Positions 25,401 to 36,900 of a DNA stretch of 64,000 nucleotides are shown one piece after another. Positions within the stretch are counted from its first letter, which is position 1, and every line of letters begins with the position of its first letter. The notes below the pieces were generated by a model. It ran no database searches. It was not told where the DNA came from and saw nothing but the letters and a program-made list of their open reading frames with translations. Both the position numbers and the translations under genes were made by a program. The stretch is taken from assembly GCF_963662255.1 (NCBI RefSeq), contig NC_085060.1, forward strand, positions 5,953,630 to 6,017,629, written 5' to 3'. The stretch comes from Cinclus cinclus (Eukaryota > Chordata > Aves > Passeriformes > Cinclidae).

Positions 25401-28400
25401 CCTACCTCAGGTCACCTTTCCAGTTCACACTATGCATAAAGTGTTGGGTTGGGGTTTGGATGCCTTCTTATTTGGTTGGGATTGAGATCTTTTTGTTGGT
25501 TTAGTTCTGTTTCTAATGTGAAGAGCTTCTCCCACGAGATTGCCAGCTGGCAGAAGAGGTGCACCATTCAGTCCCTGGCTGGGATCATACAGTTCAAATT
25601 ATGAACTGGTTTAATTCATCACACGTCCATTTACGCTACAGATTTTTGTCATGCTCATGTCAAACCACGCCACGTGAATCAAAGGAATAGCAAAGGCTTT
25701 TATGGAGAGGCAAAAATGCATGGGAACAAACACAAGTAGATAATCTCTGATTGCAAGTAAGCATAAAGTATTCATCATATTACAGGTATGATTTAAAAAA
25801 AAAATTCTCTGGTCATATCTCAATAAGTCTCATTTACATCCTATCTAATTAACAGACAGATCAGCATGAAAGCCAAAGGACTGAGCTCCTTGTTTTTGCA
25901 AGTTCCCAATCCATCAAGGTTGATCGTCCTTTTCCCTGTTTTGATAGGATGGACACTCCGTTTGTCTTACACCCCCATAAAAGGGAAAGCAAGTAGGGGT
26001 AACGTTCAGGTAATTTCCTCTAATTAAATCATGTCATGAGAGTTAAATGGTGTGAATGCTCACCAGGAACTCTCATTCTAATACACCAGCTACCCGAAAA
26101 TTATGAGTTGCCAAACATAATCAAGAGAATGAATTACAAGAGCTATCAGCAGTGTCAAGCTGGATAAGGAAATGATTATTGCTCAGCCGCAGCTGAGAGA
26201 TTCACAGTAAAGTGCAGAAGGCTATAATTAATAAAAAACTGTGGAAATATCAAACAAATTTTTACCCCAACATGATTATGAATTTCAAGGAAAACAAATA
26301 TTTCAACCATCCATCCCAAATGCATTTTCCAGTTAAATACTCATATATTCTTACATCATATATTCATACATCATTCACTACTCCAGTATCTGGAGTACTG
26401 AAGGTATAAATCCAGGTTGTATAACAGGTCTATTAATAATACCTTTCTGCTAGAAGAGCAATACTTCTAGTTTTTGATAGCAGGCACTTTCATCAAGCAC
26501 ATTAGAAAATACCTCAAGAACAGGGCTACTTCAGATATCTGTAGGATGTTAAGGCTTTTCACCCTCCAGTCAGACACTTTCTACTGAGAGCATTTTCACT
26601 TCAGTTCTGTCTCATGGAGACAGCATCAGCAGATAATTAGCTACAAGTCTGTTCACTTTAAAAGCCCAGTTCAAAACAACTAAAAGATAGTTAAATTCAA
26701 GCTTAGGGAATGAATTCTCTTTACTCAGCAAAAAGATTTCAGGCACCCTGCCACAAAATAGCTTGGGGTGCAAGTATTCAATTTGTTTAGACATTGGTAT
26801 TCACAAAGTTTAGCTTATTGATGAAATAATCATGTCTATCAGCCATCTGGGAATACTCAGTGGGAATCTGTTGATCTCTCTTCCTGGAAGTGATTCCCTG
26901 TGGGATATATGCTTGTTATTACACCAGTGAGAATTACTGAATGCCCTGACGTCCTTACCAGAGAGACATCAGTTCCAGGCTCTAGTAACATATTTGTAGA
27001 AATGCTTAAATATTTTGAAAGAAACTGAGGTCTTCCCTCTCTCCAGTAGAAACTATAACCAATAAACTAAAGGTACATTCTCTCACTCAATACTAGCAAT
27101 TGCTTACTTACCCCAAGGAAGATAAAGTCTTCAAAAGGAAGGATTTGTAGACTCTCACTGAAGAATTCTTCCAGCTAAGTAGTTAGGGCGTCTTCCTCTA
27201 CACTCATCTCTACCTTTACCCATGGTTCTATAGCCAGAGTCTTTAATCAAATAAAATGGAATGGTAGCTCTTCTCTCACACCTTATTGAGTGTAAGATAT
27301 GGTCAGTGGCTCTGCACTGAGGGATCTGCAAGTTACCTAATTCACAGACCACCTATGCCCACAAAAAGCTGTACTTAGCTAGCAAACCCACCTGGAATTT
27401 AGGAGATTAGCTGGGCATTCAGCTGATAAACTCCATCAAAAAGTTGGTACATCTATGAATACCCAGTACTTGCTTCATACTTGCTTGAATTAATAGATGG
27501 CTGCTAAGCATAGACTTCTGGAGATTTGCATTTTTAATTTAAACTGCTGGAGTATTCACTCCTTCCTCCTGGGTCCTACCCCAAGCCAGAAGAGCACCAA
27601 AGAACAGAAGAGGTAATAAGATCTGAGGAACAGAACCAGGCAGATGACAGAAAAACTAGGAGAGACCTGGTTTTACAGAGGTGCTCCTAATCCATCAGCT
27701 CACTAGTCATCATTCTCTGGATATGAGACAAATCCAGAAAGACCAGGAGTAGCAATGTATGTGACAAGACAAGAGGCACAACAGGGCTCAGCACAGATCT
27801 GCACTGAAACACAGTCCCAAATGCAAGGGAGGGAGGTTCCAGGCTTCCCCCAGCCCTTTGAAAAGTGGCCAAGCTGTGCACACCATGACAAGATTAAGAT
27901 ATTTCTATCCCTCTGCAGATACTACTGCACCCTTTGTTATTCCTGGTCTAAAAACTCATCAAATTGACAAGAAATCAGTCAGAATAACAGCAAAAATGAA
28001 ATAAAAATGTAAAAAGTAGAAAAAAAATATAGCTGAAAGCATTTTACCAAACCATCGATTTTCCAAAGTTCTCATTTCAATTCAGTTAGTTGATCATTAT
28101 GGATTGTGAAATACTCCATTGAAGCAGAAGATTCCTTATTATCAGCTGTGATACCTTTAACACCCACCTATTCACATTATATACTTGTAGCATTCTGTAG
28201 TTTATATGTTCCCATACACCATTTATTGGTAGTTTTGTAATACACAGGCTCTCTCCAAGTCACAATAGCAACAAAATTCCTACCACAGTTCAATGATACT
28301 GATTTTCTCCTGGTTCCTCTCCTAAGGAAATCTTGGAAACAAATACTATGAGAAATGGAAATATTGGGAGAAAAAATAATTTCTATACATATTACATTGA

Positions 28401-30790
28401 CTTCCATAAAGAGGATCTAGAAGGAAAATTATGATAAATTAATTCTCTTTTGGAAAAAGAGAACATTATCCTGGCCAGAAGATCTAAGAAAATCTAAAAA
28501 AGAAATGGAGATGTTTTTGGCTTTTTTTCTCTTAGGTTCCATCCCTCAAAAAACTGCAAACATTTACATTTTACATGTTTGCAAAACATCTTCTGAGTTA
28601 CCAGCATAGACATCTTCATAGTTAGTAAAATGATAGAAAATTCTAAGTATGATTCAAAGTAATGTGAAATGCAACAGGCTAAAGGAACTGAAAGTTAAAA
28701 TGTGCCTTGGCTGAAAATGAAGGAAGTTCAGAGAACCATCTGAGATTTATTTGCAATTACAGCTACATTTATCTCAAGTCAGTCACGGTGAATCCCATGA
28801 GTGTTGTCCCTGTCATATATATTCACCTGGGAGAAAGAAACACAGTTAAATGACAGTTCAAATATTATATATATGTATACTTAATGAAATTTTGATTACC
28901 ATTTTCATTCCCCAGTCATTAGTCTACATTTTATTAGTGAGAAAGTTTAGTTACAGAAGTATGCTGAATGATGAAATGGAATAACTTCAAAAGCAGCTGA
29001 ATTTGGATTTAAATCAGATTATTTTAGCATCTTTACAATTCCGCAAGAGCAAATAATGTTCATCATTGCGATCACATCCTGCAATTTCACGTCTGTGATG
29101 AGTATAAATAATCAGTGGTGGCATTTCACCATTACAAATTCTGTCACAATAAAAAAGTATTATAAAAGATCAATGCTTTAATTTACAGGTAAGAAACTAA
29201 TTCAAATTTTTCAAGATTTTTCATCTGAGTTCAACTGCAGATGAACATTCTCTGAAAGTTATTAATTCAAAACAGGGTCTTGTTTTTTAAACTGAGTTAT
29301 TGCTTTCCATATTCAAACCAAAGGCCTGAAACAATTTCCTCACGCCCCCCTCCCCTAATTCTTTATTTATTTTTCTGGCATAGAGATGAAATCCCTTCTT
29401 TAGTAAAGAAGAGCAAAGCCTGTGAATTTCCTGTGAATAAGCCCCATGGTCACAGACTCACCTCACCAGGGACTGCTGATATCCTATTACTGTGGTCTTT
29501 TGAACAGAGGAAAAGATAATAATTTCAGGAAACCATCTGTTTGCCTATGATAAACCTTGTTTTCCGCATAAAGCTGGAATTGGAAACTTAACTCTGGTAA
29601 ATTATTTTATTAATACTGCAGTAATAAGGGACTTGAAGGTTGCAATTCCTTTAGGCTTCATTCAATATCACCACTGCTTCACATTCTAGCTGTTTAGCAG
29701 TTAAGCAAAGAAAGTGGGAAATTAAGTATATTTCCTAGTGTAAATATCACCCAGAACTTCCAGAAGTAGAACTGTTAACACATCTGTGTATCCATGAGCA
29801 CCATAAACAGAATACAAACCAGTTACTTTTCTGAAGTTGTGGGTGCAGGTTTTCCTGCACTTCAAAGGTCTATGTTTTAAAGGAAAATAGAAACTTCATA
29901 ACCCCCTCCATCATAACAGCAATTGTGACATTCTTCTAAGCCAAATCTAACAACTTGTGACTTGCTACGGAGATACTGTTTCTAAACTGAACATGAAATT
30001 CCACACATTTATCTCTTATTCACATTTTCTGCAGAGAAACCTGAAATATTTTACTTATTAGGGAAATAAAGCTCCTGGAGAAGAGGTAATCACACAAGAA
30101 TATCTTGCAATAAGAACTGAACACCAAAGGCACCTTAGGTAGAAAAGGCAGAATGGAATTACCTAAATTGAAAAATTAGTGTGAGTCTGAGATTTTCTGC
30201 TATAGTTGAAGATAAATGTATTGAATTATCCCAGAGTATCTAAGTTATCTCTGGTTTACTGTTCAGTCTAAAGTAAAATATTATTCTTCATAACCCTTTT
30301 GTTATTTGCCATCCCCAGACAGATGATGGGAGAAGAAATCATAGTTTTATTTGCATATTTTACAGCTTTTGTCCATACCATAGTCTCCCTTCTATTTCAT
30401 TATTATCACCAAGGAATAATTTTTTCCAGCTGAAGCCAAATCACGGTAAACACAGTCAGGAAATAAAAGTGAATCCATCGTTGCATGAAGGTATTTGAAA
30501 AAAGGCAAATATTTTAAGTAAAAGGTAGGAAAAGAAGGTCATAAAGATTGGGAAACCAATGATTAAAAACCTTAGAAAGAAATTTGTTCTGGGAATGCCA
30601 CTTAAACACATCTGAATGGCAGCAGTTGCACTTGTTGCACTTGTGTTTTTTTCTGTGAATCTCCATTTTTAGCTGCACCTGCTTTAGGGATACTTTTAAA
30701 AGAGAACACATTGCCCTAACAGCTCCTTGAACTGGACACCTGCTGAATTTGAACCTACAGGGGTCCAAGCAGCCGTGGTTTGGGGCCCAG
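22422..30790. other. Unique AT-rich DNA, no gene seen
   Basis: About 8.4 kb without a recognisable exon or named repeat. A GT/TTGG-rich patch lies at about 25440-25505. The part from about 25830 to 26240 has several TAATTA words and looks less random, and is described separately. Another stretch around 29020-29130 keeps some CpG and could be conserved, but I have no direct evidence. Confidence 0.5.
25830..26240. promoter_or_regulatory. Candidate conserved noncoding element
   Basis: The block has homeodomain-type cores (CTAATTAA at about 25848 and 26019, TATAATTAAT near 26224) spaced through otherwise complex, non-repetitive DNA that retains some CpG. It has no coding potential. The call rests only on this texture. 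A real conserved element would be shown by alignment to chicken or reptile genomes. Confidence 0.2.
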
Positions 30791-30799
30791 TGTGATGTT

Positions 30800-31000
30800 T
30801 CAAAACTGTTCCCAGCTATGCTGAGGAAAGAGAAGTGTCACACAGAACAGTTTGGATCTCTGTCTGTACATCACCACCTTCCTGGCCAGAATCCTCCGGA
30901 CTGCAGTAATCAAAAGTAACACCAATAATATGCCAGCTAACCAGACTAGGCTCCCAGCAGTAGGTAAGTCAAAGCTCAGGAGGGATCCTGAACATCCTGA
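30800..31000 (-). other. Weak exon candidate: hydrophobic helix plus basic tail
   Basis: On the minus strand an open frame encodes a hydrophobic stretch (starting GSLVWLAGILLVLLLITAV) followed at once by a basic segment (RRILARKVV...RQRSK), ending in a stop at about 30800. That is the form of a single-pass membrane protein's transmembrane helix and stop-transfer signal. A possible splice acceptor, TTTTCAG, would begin an exon near 30996. There is no ATG upstream of the helix in this frame; the open frame only appears to start at 31096 if GTG is allowed. I recognise no family. A frame of about 100 codons is expected by chance in 64 kb, so this is a weak candidate only. Confidence 0.15.
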
Positions 31001-31208
31001 AAAGCTACGAAAGGAGTTCCTGTCACTTGCCAGCTTTTCGGCACAGGAGAAGGAAGCCTCACTCAGTGAGGGCTGGCAAACCCCCAGAGTTAACACCTGT
31101 CAACAAAACACAGAGCTGCAACTCATAATCCCCAACTGCCTGCATCTGTGTCATGGCCAAGAGCATCCTGAAGAAAAGTACACAACTGAAATGTATGCTT
31201 CTGTGTCC

Positions 31209-31270
31209 TTGGTTGAACTTGATGACCTTAGAACTTTTTTCCAACCTAAACAATTCTCTGATTCTTGTCT
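31209..31270 (+). mobile_element. CR1 LINE 3' tail scrap
   Basis: Only the extreme 3' end is present: GGTTGAACTTGATGACCTTAG, then TTTTCCAACCTAAACAATTC and a TCTGATTCTTG tail. This matches the terminal CR1 motif and its degenerate tail repeat. Sequence just upstream could not be assigned, so the copy is severely truncated. Confidence 0.8.
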
Positions 31271-34200
31271 AAAAGTGAAGTGAGTCTGTGCAGTACAGGC
31301 CAAGTGTTCAGGCAAATGACTGAAAATCAAAAATAATTATTTTTGAGAGGATTGCTCCAGGAAAAGAAAAAACTCTTTTCCCCATTTTTAAACTCCTCTT
31401 AATTTTAAATTTCTGATCTTGAACTACCAGGGGTTTGGTTTAGTTTGGAGGTTTTTTGTTGGGTTGGTTTGGTTTGTCTTGTTTTAAAAAGAGCTTCAAA
31501 AAATCATACAACAGACTTCATATTTTCTAAATTCCTCTCCCTGGAAAACCACAAACTTTCACACACTCCTGGATGCAGCAATGCACTGGTGCTAAAGCAT
31601 CAATTCAACTAACCAGCAAAAGGGTGAGGCAACTGAAATCAACGGATTCTGCTGGGAAACTTCAGATGATTGTAACAGAAAAGCTGCTGCAAAGTTCAAC
31701 CTGTAAATCAGCCTGCTCTGAGGCAAGGGGCTGTTCTTTGTTGCTCCCTACTGTGCTGAATGAGAGTCCTTCAGTGAGAAGCTGGGATCTGAAGGAAGGA
31801 GAAGCATTTCAGAGAGATCAGGACAGAATGGTGAATGCTCAAATGCCTTCCCACTCCTTGAGCTTCTGGGAACAAGAAGCTGTACTAGGTAATTGCTGAA
31901 GTAGTTTCACTACACTTGGGAAAACACAAAACCTTTACAAAACATATCCTGTCAAAAGTCCTGCAATTTGGCCAAGTAAGAAATACCAAAAGAAACCAGC
32001 ATTACCAGAACACGTACTGATGCCTTTAGGGCTTTGCAGATTGTGTCATATTTTGGATCCAGCAAGGTTCCACTCCCCACAGCGTGATCATGGTGCTTTA
32101 CACATCTCCTACCTAATCTGATTTTACAGAAGCAGGCATCATCCCCTGCCTTGAAAAGAATCATCCTGTGAGGACTGACCATGGATACTGAAAGCTTAAA
32201 CTGAAAAAACAAAAAAGGTGTTGAGAAGAGAACAAAATGGAGCTATGAACTGAGTTTTTCTGACTCAGCCCCAAACACTGCCACTACCTCACCCCCCTCC
32301 CCAGGCTGTGCAAGTGCCAATTTATTAGCATTTTTCACCAATCTTGGGGAAAATAAGACAGCATCAGCTAAGTTTTTCTAAAGGAATAAAAGTCTCCATT
32401 CCTACCAAAGGGACTCATGCTAAGGAGTCATCCATGCTATCTTTAGGATATCCAAGCTCATTTTACACAGCATAAATATTCAAAAAAAAAATCTCACGGT
32501 GGTTACCACAGCAACAAAGTGAGCTGTGCTGCATGAACCAGCTCCATGGCTGCCGGCAGGATCTGCACTACAATGAGTCTCATTACTTGCTATTTTTCAC
32601 CCCATTCACCTAATCAGGCCATACCAGCTCACACAGCTCTGTGTGTTCCAAACTCGTACACATCCTCCTTCTCAGACAACCCTCCACACCACCACCTACA
32701 GTTCACACAGCTCAGAGCACAGGCTCTGCGTGTTGCTGAACAGCCAGTGCTGCACCCACCTTCTTTCCAGAGAAAACTGCTGGGAGATGGTTTTCAAATA
32801 ATCCACCATTTGGATTATCTGAAAACCTTAGCCTTTGAGAAGAGGTAGACACATGGCAGGATCTTCAGACACGTCTTTAATCTGATCAGCACTATTGGTC
32901 AATAATTGGTCAATAAACACATCAGCAGTACCAATACCAGGCTAATGTCAAAACAAATGACAGAGGCTCTGGAGCAAACCCAGTATTCTGCTCAAGAACA
33001 GGTCATCTCTTACTCTGACAGGATGGTGACAACACCAAATGGGTCTGGCAGCACCAAAAGCAGGAGTTTCTCCACTTATTAGAAGGAAAGAAATGTGAGA
33101 TGGGACCTCAGGGTGAGCTCACAGAGCTACAGGGGACAGTCTGGACAGCTTACTGCAAATAAATCAGGGCAAATGGCCCAGCCTCAAAGAGCAGAGTGTC
33201 ACCAGATGCCTTTCACATACAGACTTGCTTTGGCAAATTGCCCTTTAAATACCTTCCAACCCAATATATTCCCAAGAGTCATGCTGCTGCTTCACTCGAA
33301 GCTGGCTCCCTGCATAAATCAAACTGTCAGATTTCAGCAGATTATTTTTTCTAAGATAGATCTGCACAGCTGAGCTCAATGGCAATTGCAGAGTTTTGGA
33401 GTAGACCACTAGCACATCTTTTATCACATGGCTTTAGCTCCCCTATTACAGATATATTTTTTGTAGTTTAAGATATAAAGAATTATTTATATAACAAGCC
33501 TGAAACCCCAGTATTTGGGCAACCTGTTAAGAGCTTTCAAGCATTACTCTGAGCAGGTGCTACTTGTTTAGCAGACCCTCAAAAAACTTCATTATCTAAA
33601 TGGATCTAGTTAAGAATGTTGCTTACATTTGCACAGTTTGATGAATTGGTTGCAAAGTCAAAGTCCTAAAAAAGTTCACTTTCAGCATTAGATATACAAT
33701 TTCAGCTTCCTATAAGATAAGGACATTCTCTGTACAGTGGATTCAGGATTCCAAAAACAAGCTTGGCCTTTACTCTGTCCAAGCAATGAACTGGAGACCT
33801 GACATTCAGGGCTCACAGCAAAAGACAGTTTCCTGATGTAGCAAAAGAGACATAGGCAAAAGATATTGCAAACACCAGAAGAAAAGATATGGCCTGAGTG
33901 TTATGCAATCAGAAAATAGTTTTCGGAATTATCTACAATATATGAATTATAAAATAGTTAATCTGAAGTTCTTCTTTACGAACACAAATCAAGCTGTGAG
34001 CAAGACCAAAAATCTGCACCAGACATTCAGTGAAGAGTTTATGAGGAAGTTCCCTAAATGCTCAAAAGCAATTTTTCTGCAATTGTGTTCTAAAAGGAGA
34101 CCAACTTTTGAGTTCCTACCAGAATGCACTTACTCCCACACACAGGTCCTGTTTCTAAGCAACATGCAGTTAAATCATCCATAGGAATAAAAGAGCCAGT

Positions 34201-34949
34201 TAAATATTGCCATCCAGACTCACCTGCTGTGCCCTGAGGAGCAGCATCTGTGTGTCAAAGAGAAGACACTGACTGAGTCCAGCAGAGCACAGGCTAGCAA
34301 GGATACTGCAGATAGGAAGCTGCAGCTCAAGGCTGACTCAAGGAGAACACAAGATTAACAGGCTCTCCACTGTAAAAGTGCAGGTTCCAGAAACAGAGTC
34401 TCCACTATTAACAAGTCTCCACTATTATCTCCATTCTATTACCAAGACCTCCACTCCAAAATTTAGGCTCTCACTCTGTCCTCCAGCCTCAATTTTGTAA
34501 AGGTATTTTGTCCTCTCCCTCAAACCGAAGCAGTTTCCTTTCTTGTCTGCAAGACATACTTTTGGTTGGTTTCCCAGTAAAGTGAGAATACATACCCTAT
34601 CTTGTATGACATAAAGCCACTGTTATTCTGCAATGTCTCATCATTTTGTTTAATAAATTAGAAACTGCAGCTCAAGATCTCATAAATTAGAATAGCTCTT
34701 CAATGAGCGACCTGTGGTCCTCATACAACCTACAAAGCACCATCAAGAGCCCCACTAATTTTCTCAATTCCTCCTTCTGTACATGGCCCAAGCACATTAC
34801 TTCTCTCCTGTCCAGCTCACTGTGCACAGACCAGGGATGCTGCACTCAAAGAGTATTTTGTGCTGACAAACCATATTATCCCATCAGAATCACAGTGTCC
34901 TTGTCAGACTGCACAAGGGTGAAAGGAAATGCAGGGCTAACTCTCCTCC

Positions 34950-35005
34950 TGTTATCACAGAAGAAACAAATGACAGAAAGGGGCCTCGAGAGACAACCTA
35001 CTTTA
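34950..35005 (-). mobile_element. Possible old CR1 3' tail, antisense
   Basis: Read on the minus strand, the segment gives a CTCTCGAGGCCCCTT word followed by T-rich sequence ending in TTCTGTGAT. This resembles the CTCTAGAGGTCCCTTCC box and tail of older CR1 subfamilies. Matches are partial and the GGTTGGACTAGATGA box is badly eroded, so this may be coincidence. Confidence 0.3.
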
Positions 35006-35908
35006 TTCTCATGATTATCTGTCAAAGAGTCACGGACAGCCAGCACCATCTCCCCTGCTGGGAGGACACGAGGGTTCACAAACAGCAGAACACCTGAAAT
35101 TACAATGCTGGGAAAGCACACCTTAAGGTAAGATGCATTTTCAGCAGCTCGCCATTCCAATTTTTTAGAGTTCTCAGGTTAAAAATTTATGAAGAACTGA
35201 CCCAAACACAGAAGTAGCAGGCCAGTTCCCACTGGAATAAGACAATTCATTTTCTTGAGTTCCCATAGTTATTTTTGTGACATATCTGGAGAATACTTCT
35301 TTGTTTTCTCTCAATATACCTGGACACAGACAAGGAGATACTTACCTTGTACAGCTTAAAACATCAAGGCACTGTTGCTGTTTCTCTCCCCAACAGGCTT
35401 TTGTCTATCTTGCTCAGAAAAGCCACCTGCTTTCAACTAAGACACATGGGCCTAGATATACCTCACTGGAAAAAGTGCCTATAAAGGTATGTATATACTT
35501 ATACCTACAAGAAGAATGAATTCAGAAAACTCTTTGCTCTGCTCAGAATGTGAGGAATCTCAGTTGTTGCTCCCTTTCCATAACCAAGCAAATGAGCTGC
35601 TTGAAGATGTTTGGCTGCAGACCTGTCCCAAGAAGAATCAGATACAATAAAGGAAATGAGGGCAAACCCCAAAGCTGTTTGCAAAATGAGCCATGTCCCA
35701 ACATAGGCCTGTAGAAAAGGGAGACAAATTCAAGAAAAAAAACCTCCCAGCTTCAAAAGCAGCCAGACAGAGCAAGCACACGATCTTACTGGCTTTATTT
35801 AGGCCAGATGTTACAGGCATGTCACAGTGGTAATCTCTCCACCTAACAAAAGACAGGATGCGAATTTTAGGTTGACTGATTCTGGCTCTGTATTATTTTG
35901 GTCTGGGC

Positions 35909-35990
35909 TTGGTTGGTTGGTTGGTTGGTTGGTTTTTTGTTTGCTTGTTTTGTGGTAAGTTTTTGGTGATTTTGTTTTCATGGGATTTGT
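35909..35990. repeat. (GGTT)n array and T/G-rich flank
   Basis: Six GGTT units run from 35909 to 35934, followed by a T/G-rich stretch to about 35990. Confidence 0.93.
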
Positions 35991-36241
35991 TTTTTCTAAT
36001 ATAAGGTTATAATTTCATTACCAGTTAGAAATAACTGCAGTAAACCTAGCCAAATATTTCATTGGAATTATTAAAATGAGCCTTCTGTATAAGAATTCTG
36101 CAAATGGAACAGTCAGGCAGAGATTTATTTTTTTTTTTTACATAACACAGAAGTGTCATGTACTAAAACTATAAAATGCACTTCTTAAAATTAATATGTA
36201 CATCAATATCATACAATGAATTGAAATATTCTGTACGGCTT

Positions 36242-36247
36242 AAAACC
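36242..36247. repeat. Target-site duplication, left copy
   Basis: AAAACC immediately left of the solo LTR, identical to the right copy. Confidence 0.85.
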
Positions 36248-36894
36248 TGTGTCTTGATTTGAAAGACATGTGTTTGTTCAGAAAGGCAGGAGCCTCTCTT
36301 GAAATGGAAAATGTAAACCCCCTCCCTCCAAATTACCATAATTTTGAAATTTAGGACCTTTTAGGTAAAGATATAGGAATAGGAATAACAGTTCTTTACT
36401 AGGAAAATTAAAATAGAAATACAGTATTACAAAGAACAAGCCCAAAACACCGACAGTGTCAGAACACAACCTGACACCCCATCAGTCAGTGAGGGTGTTG
36501 GTAGCAGTCCCATTAAATGGTGGCTGCATCCTCCTGCAGTCACAGATGTGGTTCTGTTGAAGCAGTGATCCTGTAGAAGGGTGCATTTTCCTCTGAAGGT
36601 CCAGTGATAGTGTAGAAGGGTCAGGTTTTCCTCTGGAATCCAGTGGAAAAAGGCTGCTCTAATGTTCCAAATCTCAGATTTTATCCAGGTAGAAATGCTT
36701 GGTTTCTCCCCCTGGGTGGAGCATCTCCCAATGGGATGATGGAATTTTATCAGTCAGGCAGTGGGACTCAATGGGCCATTAACAGGAGATATCTCCGTGG
36801 AGGAAGGATGGGTTGTGGAAGAGATAAAGAGCACTGCCCCACCTGGTTCTATCAGATGGTGATAGAATTCACACTTTTGGTTACATTTGCCTCG
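36248..36894 (-). mobile_element. Solo LTR of an avian endogenous retrovirus
   Basis: A 647-bp LTR in antisense orientation. Read on the minus strand it begins CGAGGCAAATG (a normal TG start changed by one base to CG) and ends CAAGACACA. The same 6-bp sequence, AAAACC, flanks it on both sides at 36242-36247 and 36895-36900. A 6-bp target-site duplication is usual for class II (ERVK/ERV2-like) elements. Inside, a unit of about 39 bp built around TGTAGAAGGGT is repeated at 36572 and 36611, and a TTTTCCTAGTAAAGAACTG segment lies near the 3' end. I recognise the sequence as a type common in songbirds. No internal viral sequence adjoins it, so recombination between two LTRs probably removed the provirus. 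A 127-codon plus-strand frame here is incidental. Confidence 0.85.
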
Positions 36895-36900
36895 AAAACC
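36895..36900. repeat. Target-site duplication, right copy
   Basis: AAAACC immediately right of the solo LTR, identical to the left copy. Confidence 0.85.

Larger units (their letters stand above)
31271..36241. other. Unique DNA with simple repeats, no gene seen
   Basis: No exon recognised. A TTGG/TTTG-rich run lies at about 31430-31490. Two copies of AGTCTCCACTATTA lie 17 bp apart at 34397-34410 and 34414-34427. A possible old CR1 tail and a (GGTT)n array are listed separately. Confidence 0.5.

Noticed and set aside
30852..31283. 143-codon frame on the plus strand, the longest in the window
   Set aside because: It has no recognisable domain, overlaps the CR1 tail at its end, and is of a length expected by chance.
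33235..33290. Possible sense CR1 tail (CCTTCCAACCCAATATATTC)
   Set aside because: The TTCCAACCC word stands alone: the GGTTGGACT...GATCTT part is missing upstream.
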